From an uncultured Roseibium sp. (GTDB lineage Bacteria; Pseudomonadota; Alphaproteobacteria; Rhizobiales; Stappiaceae), in assembly GCF_947494555.1 (NCBI RefSeq), contig NZ_CANLVF010000010.1, forward strand, positions 96,192 to 160,191: a stretch of 64,000 nucleotides of DNA. The letters are read 5' to 3'. Below are positions 34,458-42,752 of the stretch, piece after piece. The position numbers and the translations under genes were made by a program. Within the stretch, counting starts at the first letter, position 1; each line of letters opens with the position of its first letter. The notes below the pieces were generated by a model that saw only the letters and a program-made list of their open reading frames with translations, was not told the DNA's origin and ran no database searches.

Positions 34458-35708
34458 ATGACGGCAAACAACGTCCATGACATTGTGGTGGTCGGTGCCG
34501 GGATCATCGGCATCAGCACAGCCTTGGCGCTGCAGGCGAACGGACGATCCGTTCTGGTGCTGGATCGGGACAATGGCCTGAAAAAAGCGTCGGAAATGAA
34601 TGCCGGTGCCTTTGCCTTCACCGACATCGTGCCACTTGCAACGCCGGGCATCATGCGCAAGGCGCCCAAATGGCTTCTGGATCCCCTGGGGCCATTGTCA
34701 GTACCTCCAGCCTATGCCCTTCAGATTACGCCATGGATGCTGCGATTCTGGCGCGCGAGCCGGATGGACCGCTATCTTCAATCCCTGAATGCGCAAGCTG
34801 CTCTGATGCGTGTTTCCAGACAGGCGCTGGAGCGTTTGATCCGTGAAACATCCGCGGAACACCTCGTCCGGCGGGAGGGACAGCTTCAGCTTTATGAAGG
34901 TGAGCGGGAATATCGCGCCAGCCTGGACACCTGGGCGGTTCGAAAGAGACACGATATTCCGTTCGAAATCCTGGAAACCAGAGATGCCATAGCATCCATT
35001 CAACCCGGTCTTGACGCGCGATTTACGCATGCCGGTTATACCCCGGACTGGTTGAATACCTGCGACCCGGCTCGCTGGTTAAGGCACTTGACCGAAACGT
35101 TCCTGACCCGCGGCGGGCAACTAGAGCTGAGTGACGTAAAGCAGGTTATACCCGGAGATGAATATGTGTCACTGACCGGCCCGGGGGAAGATACGCAGGC
35201 GCGCCAGGTCATTGTCTGTGCCGGCGCGTGGTCGCATCATCTGGCGGCAACTATCGGGGATCGCTTTCCGCTGGAAACGGAGCGCGGTTACAACACGACC
35301 CTTGCTGACGGCGCATTCGATTTGAAGACTCATCTGACGTTCGGTGGACACGGGTTCGTCGTGACCCGGATAAACGACGGGATCCGGGTTGGCGGCGCCG
35401 TTGAACTCGGCGGATTGACGCTTCCAGCCAATTTCAGACGAGCCGAAATACTTCTGCAAAAGGCAAAGAGTTTCTTGCCGGGGCTGGAGACAGAACACGG
35501 GACGCAATGGATGGGTTTCCGGCCGTCGATGCCGGACAGTCTTCCTGTCATCGACCGGTCGCCGAGCTGCAAACGGGTGTTTTATGCCTTCGGACATGGC
35601 CATCTGGGCCTTACCCAGTCGGCCGGAACAGCTCAACTTATCACGGATCTTGTGCAGAGCCGTGACCCTTCAATCGACGTAACGGCCTTTTCCGCGCACC
35701 GTTTTTGA
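34458..35708 (+). CDS. FAD-dependent D-amino acid (D-hydroxyproline) dehydrogenase
   Basis: A 416-residue DadA-like flavoprotein. The FAD-binding motif IVVVGAGIIGISTALALQAN is at residues 9-28 and GFRPSMPDSLPVIDRSP plus YAFGHGHLGLTQSAG form the C-terminal FAD site. In this context it should oxidise cis-4-hydroxy-D-proline to pyrroline-4-hydroxy-2-carboxylate, the substrate of the deaminase at 32549. The ATG at 34458 lies 26 bases after the epimerase stop. Confidence 0.86.
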   Translation: MTANNVHDIVVVGAGIIGISTALALQANGRSVLVLDRDNGLKKASEMNAGAFAFTDIVPLATPGIMRKAPKWLLDPLGPLSVPPAYALQITPWMLRFWRASRMDRYLQSLNAQAALMRVSRQALERLIRETSAEHLVRREGQLQLYEGEREYRASLDTWAVRKRHDIPFEILETRDAIASIQPGLDARFTHAGYTPDWLNTCDPARWLRHLTETFLTRGGQLELSDVKQVIPGDEYVSLTGPGEDTQARQVIVCAGAWSHHLAATIGDRFPLETERGYNTTLADGAFDLKTHLTFGGHGFVVTRINDGIRVGGAVELGGLTLPANFRRAEILLQKAKSFLPGLETEHGTQWMGFRPSMPDSLPVIDRSPSCKRVFYAFGHGHLGLTQSAGTAQLITDLVQSRDPSIDVTAFSAHRF

Positions 35709-35718
35709 GGAGAGACGC

Positions 35719-36822
35719 ATGAAAGTTTCAAAGATCAATGTGTTTCAGGTCGACTTGCCGCTGAAAGAGGGACGTTACAGCTGGTCGAACGGGAATTTTG
35801 TCGAGGTATTCGACAGCACGGTGGTGGAAATCGTCACCGACGAAGGCCTGAAGGGCTATGCCGAATGCTGCCCGCTCGGATCGGCCTACCTGCCGAGTTT
35901 TGCCCGCGGAGTGAGGGCAGGTCTGGAGGAACTCGCGCCCCGGCTCATCGGCCAGGATCCGCTCAACATCGGCGAGATCAACCGCACCATGGACGCTGCC
36001 TTACGCGGGCATCCCTATGCCAAGGCTCCGATAGACATCGCCTGTTGGGACCTTCTTGGAAAGGCGACGAATCAGCCGGTCTATGCCCTTCTTGGCGGAT
36101 CGGCGCAGGACGATGTTGTGCTCTACCGCGCGATTAGCCAGGAAGCGCCCGATGTCATGGCGAGAAAGATCGAAGGCTATGCCGCCGAAGGCTACACAAA
36201 GTTTCAGCTGAAAGTCGGCGGCGATGCTAATGAGGACATCGCGCGCATTCGTGCAACGCGCGATGTGCTCAAGCCCTCGGACCTGCTTGTCGCGGATGCC
36301 AACACCGGTTGGACCCGCCATGAGGCGGCCCGGGTGGTTGGTGCGGTCACCGCGCTCGACGTCTATATCGAGCAGCCCTGCATGACCTACGAGGAATGTC
36401 TCTCGATCCGCAGACGAACCGGTCTCCCCTTTGTCCTTGACGAGGTCGTAGACGGCCCGAACATGCTCGTACGCAGCCTGGCGGAAGACGCGATGGATTG
36501 CATCAACCTGAAGATCTCCAAGGTCGGAGGTCTGACGCAAGCCAAACTGATGCGGGACCTGTGCGTTTCGCACGGCATTCCCATGACCATCGAGGACACC
36601 TGGGGCGGGGATATCACGACGGCCGCGATTGCGCATCTCGCCCGGTCGACGCCGGCAGAGTTCACCTTCTCTGCCACCGACTTCAACAGTTACGGCACCG
36701 TGGTGATCGCAGAAGGAGCGCCGAAGCGCGTGAACGGGCGGATGACGGCGGCGGATCGTCCCGGTCTTGGTGTCACACCGATTTTTGAAGCGCTTGGCGA
36801 TCCGGTCGCCAGCTATTCCTGA
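35719..36822 (+). CDS. cis-3-Hydroxy-L-proline dehydratase (enolase superfamily, MLE subgroup)
   Basis: A 367-residue enolase-superfamily protein. Acid/base lysines are at Lys165 (KFQLKVGG) and Lys265 (CINLKISK); metal ligands are Asp193 (VADANTGW), Glu218 (YIEQP) and Asp241 (VLDEVVDG). A Labrenzia aggregata enzyme in the same kind of neighbourhood (between 4-hydroxyproline epimerase and trans-3-hydroxyproline dehydratase genes) was characterised as a cis-3-hydroxy-L-proline dehydratase with side epimerase activity. Hydroxyproline betaine epimerase is a close alternative. ATG at 35719 has GAGGAGAG upstream. Confidence 0.85.
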   Translation: MKVSKINVFQVDLPLKEGRYSWSNGNFVEVFDSTVVEIVTDEGLKGYAECCPLGSAYLPSFARGVRAGLEELAPRLIGQDPLNIGEINRTMDAALRGHPYAKAPIDIACWDLLGKATNQPVYALLGGSAQDDVVLYRAISQEAPDVMARKIEGYAAEGYTKFQLKVGGDANEDIARIRATRDVLKPSDLLVADANTGWTRHEAARVVGAVTALDVYIEQPCMTYEECLSIRRRTGLPFVLDEVVDGPNMLVRSLAEDAMDCINLKISKVGGLTQAKLMRDLCVSHGIPMTIEDTWGGDITTAAIAHLARSTPAEFTFSATDFNSYGTVVIAEGAPKRVNGRMTAADRPGLGVTPIFEALGDPVASYS

Positions 36823-36831
36823 GGCAAGGTC

Positions 36832-37857
36832 ATGCGAAGCAGCAAAACAATTCATGTGATTTCCTGTCATGCGGAGGGTGAAGTCGGTGATGTGATCGTC
36901 GGCGGCGTCGCGCCGCCCCCCGGCGACACGATCTGGGACCAGCGCCGCTTTATCGCCGAAGACCAAACACTGCGCAATTTCATGCTGAACGAACCGCGGG
37001 GCGGTGTCTTCCGGCATGTCAATCTGCTTGTGCCGCCAAAACATCCGGATGCAGATGCCGCCTTCATCATCATGGAGCCGGAAGACACACCGCCCATGTC
37101 CGGGTCCAATTCCATTTGCGTTTCAACGGTTTTGCTCGACAGTGGAATTCTTCCCATAACGGAGCCGTTGACGGATCTGGTGCTGGAAGCACCGGGTGGT
37201 CTTGTCCGACTGCAGGCCGAGTGCCGCAATGGCAAGGCTGAGAAGATACGTGTCCAGAATGTTGCAAGCTTCGCCGATAAACTGGATGCAACGCTGGAAG
37301 TTGAAGGACTTGCCACCCTCACCGTCGACACAGCCTATGGCGGCGACAGTTTTGTTGTCGTTGATGCCGCGACACTCGGATTTGCCATAGAAGAAAGCGA
37401 AGCTGCCGATATCGCGCGCCTTGGCGTTCGTATTACCAACGCTGCAAATGAACAGCTTGGCTTCAGACATCCTGAAAACCCGGACTGGAACCACATTTCA
37501 TTTTGCGCCTTTTGCGGTCCGCTGACGCCAACGGACACAGGTTTCACCGGCCGGTCCGCAATCGCGATCCAACCGGGCAAGGTTGACCGGTCTCCTTGCG
37601 GTACCGCCGTCTGCGCCAGGATGGCCTTGATGGCGGAACGCGGGCAGATGCAAACGGGACAGGAGTTTGAGGCGAAGTCGATCATCGGGTCGACCTTTAC
37701 CGGCAAGATCCTTTCGGAAGCGATGGTTGGCGGAAAGAAGGGCATCATCCCCGAAATAAGCGGGCGTGCATGGATCACAGGCGTTCACCAGCACATGCTG
37801 GATCCGGACGATCCCTGGCCGGACGGCTACAAGCTCAGCGATACATGGGGTGCGTAG
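36832..37857 (+). CDS. Proline racemase-superfamily enzyme, probable trans-3-hydroxyproline dehydratase
   Basis: A 341-residue proline racemase-like protein. The first catalytic position is Ser90 (PPMSGSNSIC) instead of Cys, and the second is Cys256 (DRSPCGTAVC). Classic trans-3-hydroxy-L-proline dehydratases have Cys/Thr; a Ser/Cys pair is known in a subset linked to hydroxyproline clusters. Its place beside the cis-3-hydroxyproline dehydratase supports the trans-3 role, but mixed epimerase/dehydratase activity is possible. It is the last gene of the island. Confidence 0.8.
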   Translation: MRSSKTIHVISCHAEGEVGDVIVGGVAPPPGDTIWDQRRFIAEDQTLRNFMLNEPRGGVFRHVNLLVPPKHPDADAAFIIMEPEDTPPMSGSNSICVSTVLLDSGILPITEPLTDLVLEAPGGLVRLQAECRNGKAEKIRVQNVASFADKLDATLEVEGLATLTVDTAYGGDSFVVVDAATLGFAIEESEAADIARLGVRITNAANEQLGFRHPENPDWNHISFCAFCGPLTPTDTGFTGRSAIAIQPGKVDRSPCGTAVCARMALMAERGQMQTGQEFEAKSIIGSTFTGKILSEAMVGGKKGIIPEISGRAWITGVHQHMLDPDDPWPDGYKLSDTWGA

Positions 37858-38053
37858 CACTAGTCCCGTCCACGAACAGGGCGACATTTCCATTTTCCGC
37901 GGGAGTGGTAAGCTCAAGCATGGGTCTGACGCGTCAAGAAGAAGCAATTGTGGGGCAGGCCATTGCCGATCGGACGTGGAAGGCTTAGGTAAAGCGTCGC
38001 ATTCAGCGGGAGGCTGTCTGTCGCTTTCGCAAATACCCGAAAGGATTTTTTCC

Positions 38054-38704
38054 ATGTCGCTTCGCATCAATGACACCGTGCCGGATTTTACCGCCGAGAC
38101 CGATCAGGGCCCGATCAGCTTCCACGAGTGGATCGGTGACAGCTGGGCCATCCTGTTCAGCCACCCGAAAGACTTCACACCGGTCTGCACGACAGAGTTC
38201 GGCGTCGTCGGCCAACTTAAGAATGAGTGGGAAAAGCGCGGGACCAAGGTTATCGGTGTGTCCGTCGACAATGCTGAAGATCACCGGAAATGGAAAGTCG
38301 ACATCGAGAAAGTCTCCGGTGCGACCCCTGGGTTCCCGATCATCGCCGATGAAGGTCTGAAGGTTTCGAAGCTCTTCGACATGCTTCCCGCAGAAGCCTA
38401 TATGCCGGACGGCCGCACACCGGCGCACAGCGCAACCGTCCGTTCGGTTTTCATTATCGGTCCGGACAAGCAGCTGAAACTCTCCATGACCTATCCTATG
38501 ACCGTTGGCCGTAACTTCGCCGAAGTTGTCCGCGCGCTCGATGCGTTGCAGACGTCGGCCAAGGGTGTTGCCACTCCGGCCAACTGGAATGTCGGTGAAG
38601 ACGTCATCATTCCGCCGAGCGTGAATGACGAAGATGCGCGCGCCAAGTTCGGTGAATTCGACGCTGTGCTGCCGTACCTGCGCAAGATCAAGGCTCCTGC
38701 CTGA
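38054..38704 (+). CDS. 1-Cys peroxiredoxin (Prx6 type)
   Basis: A 216-residue peroxidase. FSHPKDFTPVCTTEFGVVGQ contains the peroxidatic Cys45, the only cysteine in the protein, so it is a 1-Cys Prx6-type enzyme. The PxxxTxxC loop and the long C-terminal domain (NVGEDVIIPPSVNDEDARAK) agree with this group. ATG at 38054 follows AAAGGA. It is separated from the hydroxyproline genes by 196 bases and appears independent. Confidence 0.9.
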   Translation: MSLRINDTVPDFTAETDQGPISFHEWIGDSWAILFSHPKDFTPVCTTEFGVVGQLKNEWEKRGTKVIGVSVDNAEDHRKWKVDIEKVSGATPGFPIIADEGLKVSKLFDMLPAEAYMPDGRTPAHSATVRSVFIIGPDKQLKLSMTYPMTVGRNFAEVVRALDALQTSAKGVATPANWNVGEDVIIPPSVNDEDARAKFGEFDAVLPYLRKIKAPA

Positions 38705-38958
38705 TTGAAGCGTACGACGTGATGTGATGGGTTGGGTGCCAGTGACGCTTGTAAAGGTTGTTTGCCGTAGTTCGGTCGACGTGACCTCGAGCTGAAACCT
38801 GCCCATCACATGTCATTGCCAGACTAGATCTGGCATTCCGTTATGCGGGTGTCGGCGCTAGTAAGTTCCGGCAGCTGGAACGGCATCACAGCCATCGTAA
38901 GGCTTATGGCCGGCCAGTTATCCCGACATAGCGTTTGTGGCGCTATCTCAAGTCAGTT
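38705..38958. other. Intergenic region with small palindrome
   Basis: No gene seen. It contains the dyad TGCCAGA-CTAGA-TCTGGCA at 38817-38835, which with its flanks (TCATTGCCAG...TGGCATTCCG) resembles the palindrome at 43673-43695 in the cox operon, so both may belong to one dispersed family. The tandem repeat starts next. Confidence 0.55.
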
Positions 38959-39149
38959 GACTTGTCATTCCGGCTGAAGCGTATTGGAAGGCCGGAATCC
39001 AGTAAACACTTGTTCTACCGTCTTGTTTCAACCCGGACCACATGGGGTGCTGGGTCCCGGTCTTGCCGCTTTCGCGTCAAACCGGGATGACAAATCCGGA
39101 GAGTTCCGTGTCTCAACATGGCGACGTGCGGACGTGTCAGGTGCCTCAA

Positions 39150-39255
39150 CCCAGCGGGGAACAGATCTGCAGCAGGGCGGCCAGATGATCGGATGCGGCA
39201 AGGCCGACGCAACAGGCGTGAACGGTCAGCAGGAAATTGGTAAGTACCGGCTCCC
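39150..39255 (-). pseudogene. Repeat copy 1 of the small-gene 3' end
   Basis: On the minus strand this reads about 35 codons ending FLLTVHACCVGLAASDHLAA then LLQICSPLG and a stop. A TGA lies a little upstream and no ATG is available, so it is a duplicated gene fragment rather than a gene. Edges are approximate. Confidence 0.6.
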
Positions 39256-39483
39256 AAGCCAATCCGAAGCCGGGATGCCGATTTACCGTTTGGACTTGTC
39301 ATTCCGGCTGAAGCGTATTGGAAGGCCGGAATCCAGTAAACACTTGTTCTAACGTCTTGTTTCAATCCGGACCACATGGGGTGCTGGGGCCCGGTCTTGC
39401 CGCTTTCGCGTCAAACCGGGACGACAAATCCGGAGAGTTCCGTGTCTTAGGATGGCGACGTGCGGACGTGTGAGGTGCCTCAA

Positions 39484-39589
39484 CCCAGCGGGGAACAGAT
39501 CTGCAGCAGGGCGGCCAGATGATCGGGTGTGGCAAGGCCGACGCAACAGGCGTGAACGGTCAGCAGGAAATTGGTAAGTACCGGCTCTC
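39484..39589 (-). pseudogene. Repeat copy 2 of the small-gene 3' end
   Basis: Second fragment, reading FLLTVHACCVGLATPDHLAA then LLQICSPLG and a stop, closer to the intact gene than copy 1. It lacks the N-terminal part of the gene and a start. Edges are approximate. Confidence 0.6.
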
Positions 39590-39813
39590 AAGCCAATCCG
39601 AAGCCGGGATGCTGATTTGCCGTTTGGACTTGCCATTCCGGCTGAAGCGCATTGGAAGGCCGAAATCCAGTAAACACTTGTTCTAACGTCTTGTTTCAAT
39701 CCGGACCACATGGGGTGCCGGGTCCCGGTATTGCCGCTTTCGCGTCAAACCGGGATGACAAATCCGGAGAGTTCCGTGTCTCAACATGGCGACGTGCAGA
39801 CGTGTCAGGTGTC

Positions 39814-40008
39814 TCAACCCAGCGGGGAACAGATCTGCAGCAGGGCGGCCAGATGATCGGGCGTGGCAAGGCCGATGCAGCACGCATGAACAGTCAACAG
39901 GAATACGGTCAGCACCGATCCTGTTGCGAGAGCGAGCAGGAGTGAGGGGTCCTGCCGAATCTCCCGGGCGGCTGCCGTGATCGTTCCGGATGTTTGTGTT
40001 CTTGTCAT
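39814..40008 (-). CDS. Small single-span membrane protein at the end of the cox operon
   Basis: A 64-residue protein starting MTRTQTSGTITAAAREIRQD, with one hydrophobic helix of about 25 residues (LLLALATGSVLTVFLLTVHA) and a short cysteine-containing tail (HACC...LLQICSPLG). The ATG at 40008 has AAAGGGGAGAAACGT upstream, a good ribosome site. It lies 59 bases after the coxG stop on the same strand, so it is probably the last gene of the cox operon. I know no family for it. Its 3' end is copied in the downstream tandem repeat. A role in membrane anchoring of CO dehydrogenase is possible but untested. Confidence 0.65.
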   Translation of the reverse strand: MTRTQTSGTITAAAREIRQDPSLLLALATGSVLTVFLLTVHACCIGLATPDHLAALLQICSPLG

Positions 40009-40067
40009 ACGTTTCTCCCCTTTGATGCGAGGCGTCCGGATAAGTTTCCACCCGGACGCGCGAAGTT

Positions 40068-40631
40068 TCAAGCCGCCGGTTCTTCGGCCGTTGGATCAGC
40101 CTTTTTCCCGCCGAACAGGCCGCCCAACCAGCCTTTCTTTTGTTCCGGCGCTTCAGCTCCATCTTCGGCGGCAGTCTCCTCAGGTGTGGTCGGAGCGACC
40201 TGTTCGGCGAAGGCCGTGAAGAATTCGCCCGCAAGCCGTTTGGCGGTGGAATCGATCAGCCGTGCACCCAGCTGCGCAAGCTTGCCGCCGACTTTCGCAT
40301 CGACGTCATAGTGCAGGATCGTCGCATCCGGTCCGTCTTCTTCCAGCCGGACCTTGGCACCACCACGCGCGAAACCCGCAACACCGCCGGACCCTTCGCC
40401 TTCGATCGTGTAGCCGTTGGGTGGGTCAAGGTCGTTCAGCGTCACCTTGCCGCCGAATGTCGCCTTCACGGGACCAACCTTGAGCTTGACCTTCGCTTCC
40501 ATCTCCGTGTCGGAATGCTTGATCAGTTCCTCGCAGCCGGGGATCGATGCTTTCAGCACGTCAGGATCGTTCAGGGCCTCCCAGACCTTCTGTCTCGGCG
40601 CTTCGATCCGCTGGCTGTCGTTCATTTGCAT
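40068..40631 (-). CDS. coxG: CO dehydrogenase accessory protein CoxG (SRPBCC)
   Basis: A 187-residue START-like protein. QRIEAPRQKVWEALNDPDVL and ASIPGCEELI are the CoxG family start; GKLAQLGARLIDSTAKRLAG closes the fold. The C-terminal tail is acidic then KKGWLGGLFGGKK, a likely membrane-contact segment. CoxG is reported to help attach CO dehydrogenase to the membrane or to carry quinone. ATG at 40631 has CGGAG 8 bases upstream. It is the seventh cox structural or accessory gene in transcription order. Confidence 0.87.
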   Translation of the reverse strand: MQMNDSQRIEAPRQKVWEALNDPDVLKASIPGCEELIKHSDTEMEAKVKLKVGPVKATFGGKVTLNDLDPPNGYTIEGEGSGGVAGFARGGAKVRLEEDGPDATILHYDVDAKVGGKLAQLGARLIDSTAKRLAGEFFTAFAEQVAPTTPEETAAEDGAEAPEQKKGWLGGLFGGKKADPTAEEPAA

Positions 40632-40653
40632 GTGGGGTACTCCGATTTAAATG

Positions 40654-41529
40654 TCAGATGTATTGGATGTTGGTCTGTCGCTGGCCCCTGCGCCGGATCA
40701 CGAGCAGTTCGGCGAGAATGGAAAGGGCGATTTCCTCGGGCGTGATGGCACCGAGATCGAGCCCGGCAGGTCCTTCGATGCGTTCGAGTTCCGGTTCGCT
40801 GATACCTTTTTCCCGCAGCTTTCCCTTAAGAGCCTCGATTTTGCGGCGGCTGCCGACAAAGCCGACATGGCGGACGGGCACAGAGACTGCGCCTTCGAGC
40901 GCCACCAGGTCGCCGCGCCCCTGGGTGGAGACGATGACATAGGTGTCCGCATTTCCGACCACACCCGGCTCAAGGGTTTCGATCCGGCGGTTGGCTCCGG
41001 CAAAGGCGTCATGGTCCTCTGCCGGCGCGCAGATTGTGACGTCGAAGCCGATTGTCGGTGCCTGCTTGGAAAGCGCGAAGGCGACCGGGCTCGCGCCGCA
41101 GATGACGAGGTTCGGGCGCGGCAGGACCGGTTCCACGAAGATATCCATCGTTCCCTGGCTCGGGCACATGTTTTTCGCAAACTGGACGCCCTCACGCTTC
41201 TCACCGGCCTCGACACCAAGGTCGGTCAAGAGGTCTTCCGGCTGGATTGAGATCAGACGTGTTTCACCGTCTTCCAGCGACGCTTTGGCCGCCTTGACGA
41301 CGGCGGCCCGTGCGCACCCGCCGCCGATCCAGCCACCTGCGATGCTACCGTCTCTGGCGATGACAGCCTTTGCACCTGCTTTTGCGGCCGTGACCGATAT
41401 TGTTCTGACAACGGTCGCCAGGACGAAAGGTTCGCTGGCATCCTGCAGGCGGCTCATCAGCGGCTGGAGATCGCTTGTCAATTCGGGAGCTGCATCCGAG
41501 TGTAGGCCGGGGATGGATGTGTGTTTCAT
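40654..41529 (-). CDS. coxF: XdhC/CoxF-family CO dehydrogenase maturation protein
   Basis: A 291-residue protein of the XdhC/CoxI-CoxF family. PFVLATVVRTISVTAAKAGA and GGWIGGGCARAAVVKAAKAS form the N-terminal XdhC domain with its conserved cysteine; the Rossmann C-terminal half has VICGASPVAFALSKQAPTIG. XdhC-type proteins bind molybdenum cofactor, stabilise it and help its sulfuration before insertion. The ATG at 41529 has GGGAG upstream, giving a normal length; frames run open to 41661. By operon position it corresponds to CoxF. Confidence 0.84.
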   Translation of the reverse strand: MKHTSIPGLHSDAAPELTSDLQPLMSRLQDASEPFVLATVVRTISVTAAKAGAKAVIARDGSIAGGWIGGGCARAAVVKAAKASLEDGETRLISIQPEDLLTDLGVEAGEKREGVQFAKNMCPSQGTMDIFVEPVLPRPNLVICGASPVAFALSKQAPTIGFDVTICAPAEDHDAFAGANRRIETLEPGVVGNADTYVIVSTQGRGDLVALEGAVSVPVRHVGFVGSRRKIEALKGKLREKGISEPELERIEGPAGLDLGAITPEEIALSILAELLVIRRRGQRQTNIQYI

Positions 41530-41548
41530 GTCTTCATCTCCCATGGGA

Positions 41549-42748
41549 TTACAACTTCGCCAGATAAGGCTCGAGCGCCGCGAGACTGTCGAGATTGTGC
41601 GCTGGCGCGAACAGGTCGACATGGGGCAGGGCGGCCTGCATGCCGCCGGCCGTCGGTTCATAGCCCTGCCAGCCGATCAGCGGATTGAGCCAGACGATGC
41701 GCTTGCAGCGCCGTCTGAGCTTGGCCATTTCATCACCGAGGGCGTCCGGCGCGCCCGTGTCATAGCCGTCGGACAGGATCAGGACGCAGGTGCGTGAATG
41801 GATTACCCTTGCCGCGTGCCAGCGATTGAACTCGGCGAGTGCCTCGCCGATTTTGGTGCCGCCGCCGACGCCCTGGGCCATCAACCCCATGCGGTCGAGC
41901 GCCCGTGCCGCGTCGCGCTCCGACAGCGCGGACGAGACATGCACCAGGCGTGTATGGAACAGGAAGGCTTCGGCTTCGCGAAAACTGTCCAGCATGCCAT
42001 GCACGAAGCGGGTGAAGACAGCGGTGTAATTGTTCATCGAGCCCGACGCGTCCAGCAGGATCACCAGCCGCAATTGCCTTTGGCGCGGCCCCTTTCGGAT
42101 CAGCTCGATCGGCGTTCCGCCATGTGCAATCGAGTGCCGTATCGTCTTGCGAAGATCGAGGCGGGGTCCCTTGCGCTTCTGCTTGTCCCGGCGCGTCAGA
42201 CGCACCCGCATGGACCGGGCGAGACGCTCGGCCAGTTCATGCGCTTTCGCTATCGCTTCCGGATCCTGCATCTTGCGGAAGTCGACCTGGCCGAGATTGT
42301 CCGCAATGCTTGCCCCTTCCCGCCGCCCGGACGGGCTGTCGTCGGTGTCTTCGTCTTCCTCGCCTGGTTGCCGTTCAACGTCACCGGCAATCGTGTCCTG
42401 GCGCGCGCCTTGCGCGTCCATCAGTTCCCGGATTGTCTTCAGGCTCTTTTTCGAGCTGGTGCCAGACACCTTGACCCCGGACTTGACGCCTTTTCCGGCC
42501 CAGTAGGCATCGAAAAGCTCATCGAACACTTTCCAGTCCGACAACCGGCCGCAAAAGAGGGACCGGAAAGCACGTTTGAGGGTGTGGGACTTGCGCACCG
42601 CCGGTGTCTGAAGAAGCCGAAGGGCATCCTGTGTTTCGGCGAGGCCGACCTTGAAGCCGCTGTCCCTGAGCGAACGGACGAATCCGGCAAGGCGCAGCCG
42701 GAGGGCGGCACCGATGTCTTCGCTCGTCAATGTCGCGGCGGCAGCCAT
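41549..42748 (-). CDS. coxE: VWA-domain protein CoxE
   Basis: A 399-residue protein with a C-terminal von Willebrand A domain. The metal-dependent adhesion site is seen as LVILLDASGSMNN (DxSxS) with later SRTCVLILSDGYDTG. The N-terminal half is charged and helical. CoxE works with the MoxR-type ATPase CoxD in assembling the Cu-Mo active site of CO dehydrogenase. It follows coxD with a 4-base gap, typical of the cox operon. Confidence 0.9.
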   Translation of the reverse strand: MAAAATLTSEDIGAALRLRLAGFVRSLRDSGFKVGLAETQDALRLLQTPAVRKSHTLKRAFRSLFCGRLSDWKVFDELFDAYWAGKGVKSGVKVSGTSSKKSLKTIRELMDAQGARQDTIAGDVERQPGEEDEDTDDSPSGRREGASIADNLGQVDFRKMQDPEAIAKAHELAERLARSMRVRLTRRDKQKRKGPRLDLRKTIRHSIAHGGTPIELIRKGPRQRQLRLVILLDASGSMNNYTAVFTRFVHGMLDSFREAEAFLFHTRLVHVSSALSERDAARALDRMGLMAQGVGGGTKIGEALAEFNRWHAARVIHSRTCVLILSDGYDTGAPDALGDEMAKLRRRCKRIVWLNPLIGWQGYEPTAGGMQAALPHVDLFAPAHNLDSLAALEPYLAKL

Positions 42749-42752
42749 CGCT

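Larger units (their letters stand above)
38959..39920. repeat. Three-copy 334-bp tandem repeat
   Basis: Units begin at 38959, 39293 and 39627, exactly 334 bases apart, each opening GGACTT/GACTT then G(T/C)CATTCCGGCTGAAGCG and differing by few substitutions. The third copy is incomplete and runs into the real 3' end of the 64-residue gene at 39814. On the minus strand, copies 1 and 2 carry the reading HACCVGLA...DHLAALLQICSPLG followed by a stop, nearly the same as that gene's C-terminus. The rest of each unit has hairpin-forming palindromes (ATTCCGG...CCGGAAT and TCCCGG...CCGGGA). Confidence 0.9.

Noticed and set aside
39015..39711. Two 120-codon minus-strand frames in the tandem repeat
   Set aside because: They arise from the repeat unit itself, lack ribosome sites and are in a different frame from the duplicated small-gene end.
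38959..39920. CRISPR array
   Set aside because: The repeats are 334 bases long and contiguous, with no short direct repeats and unique spacers, and no cas genes are nearby.
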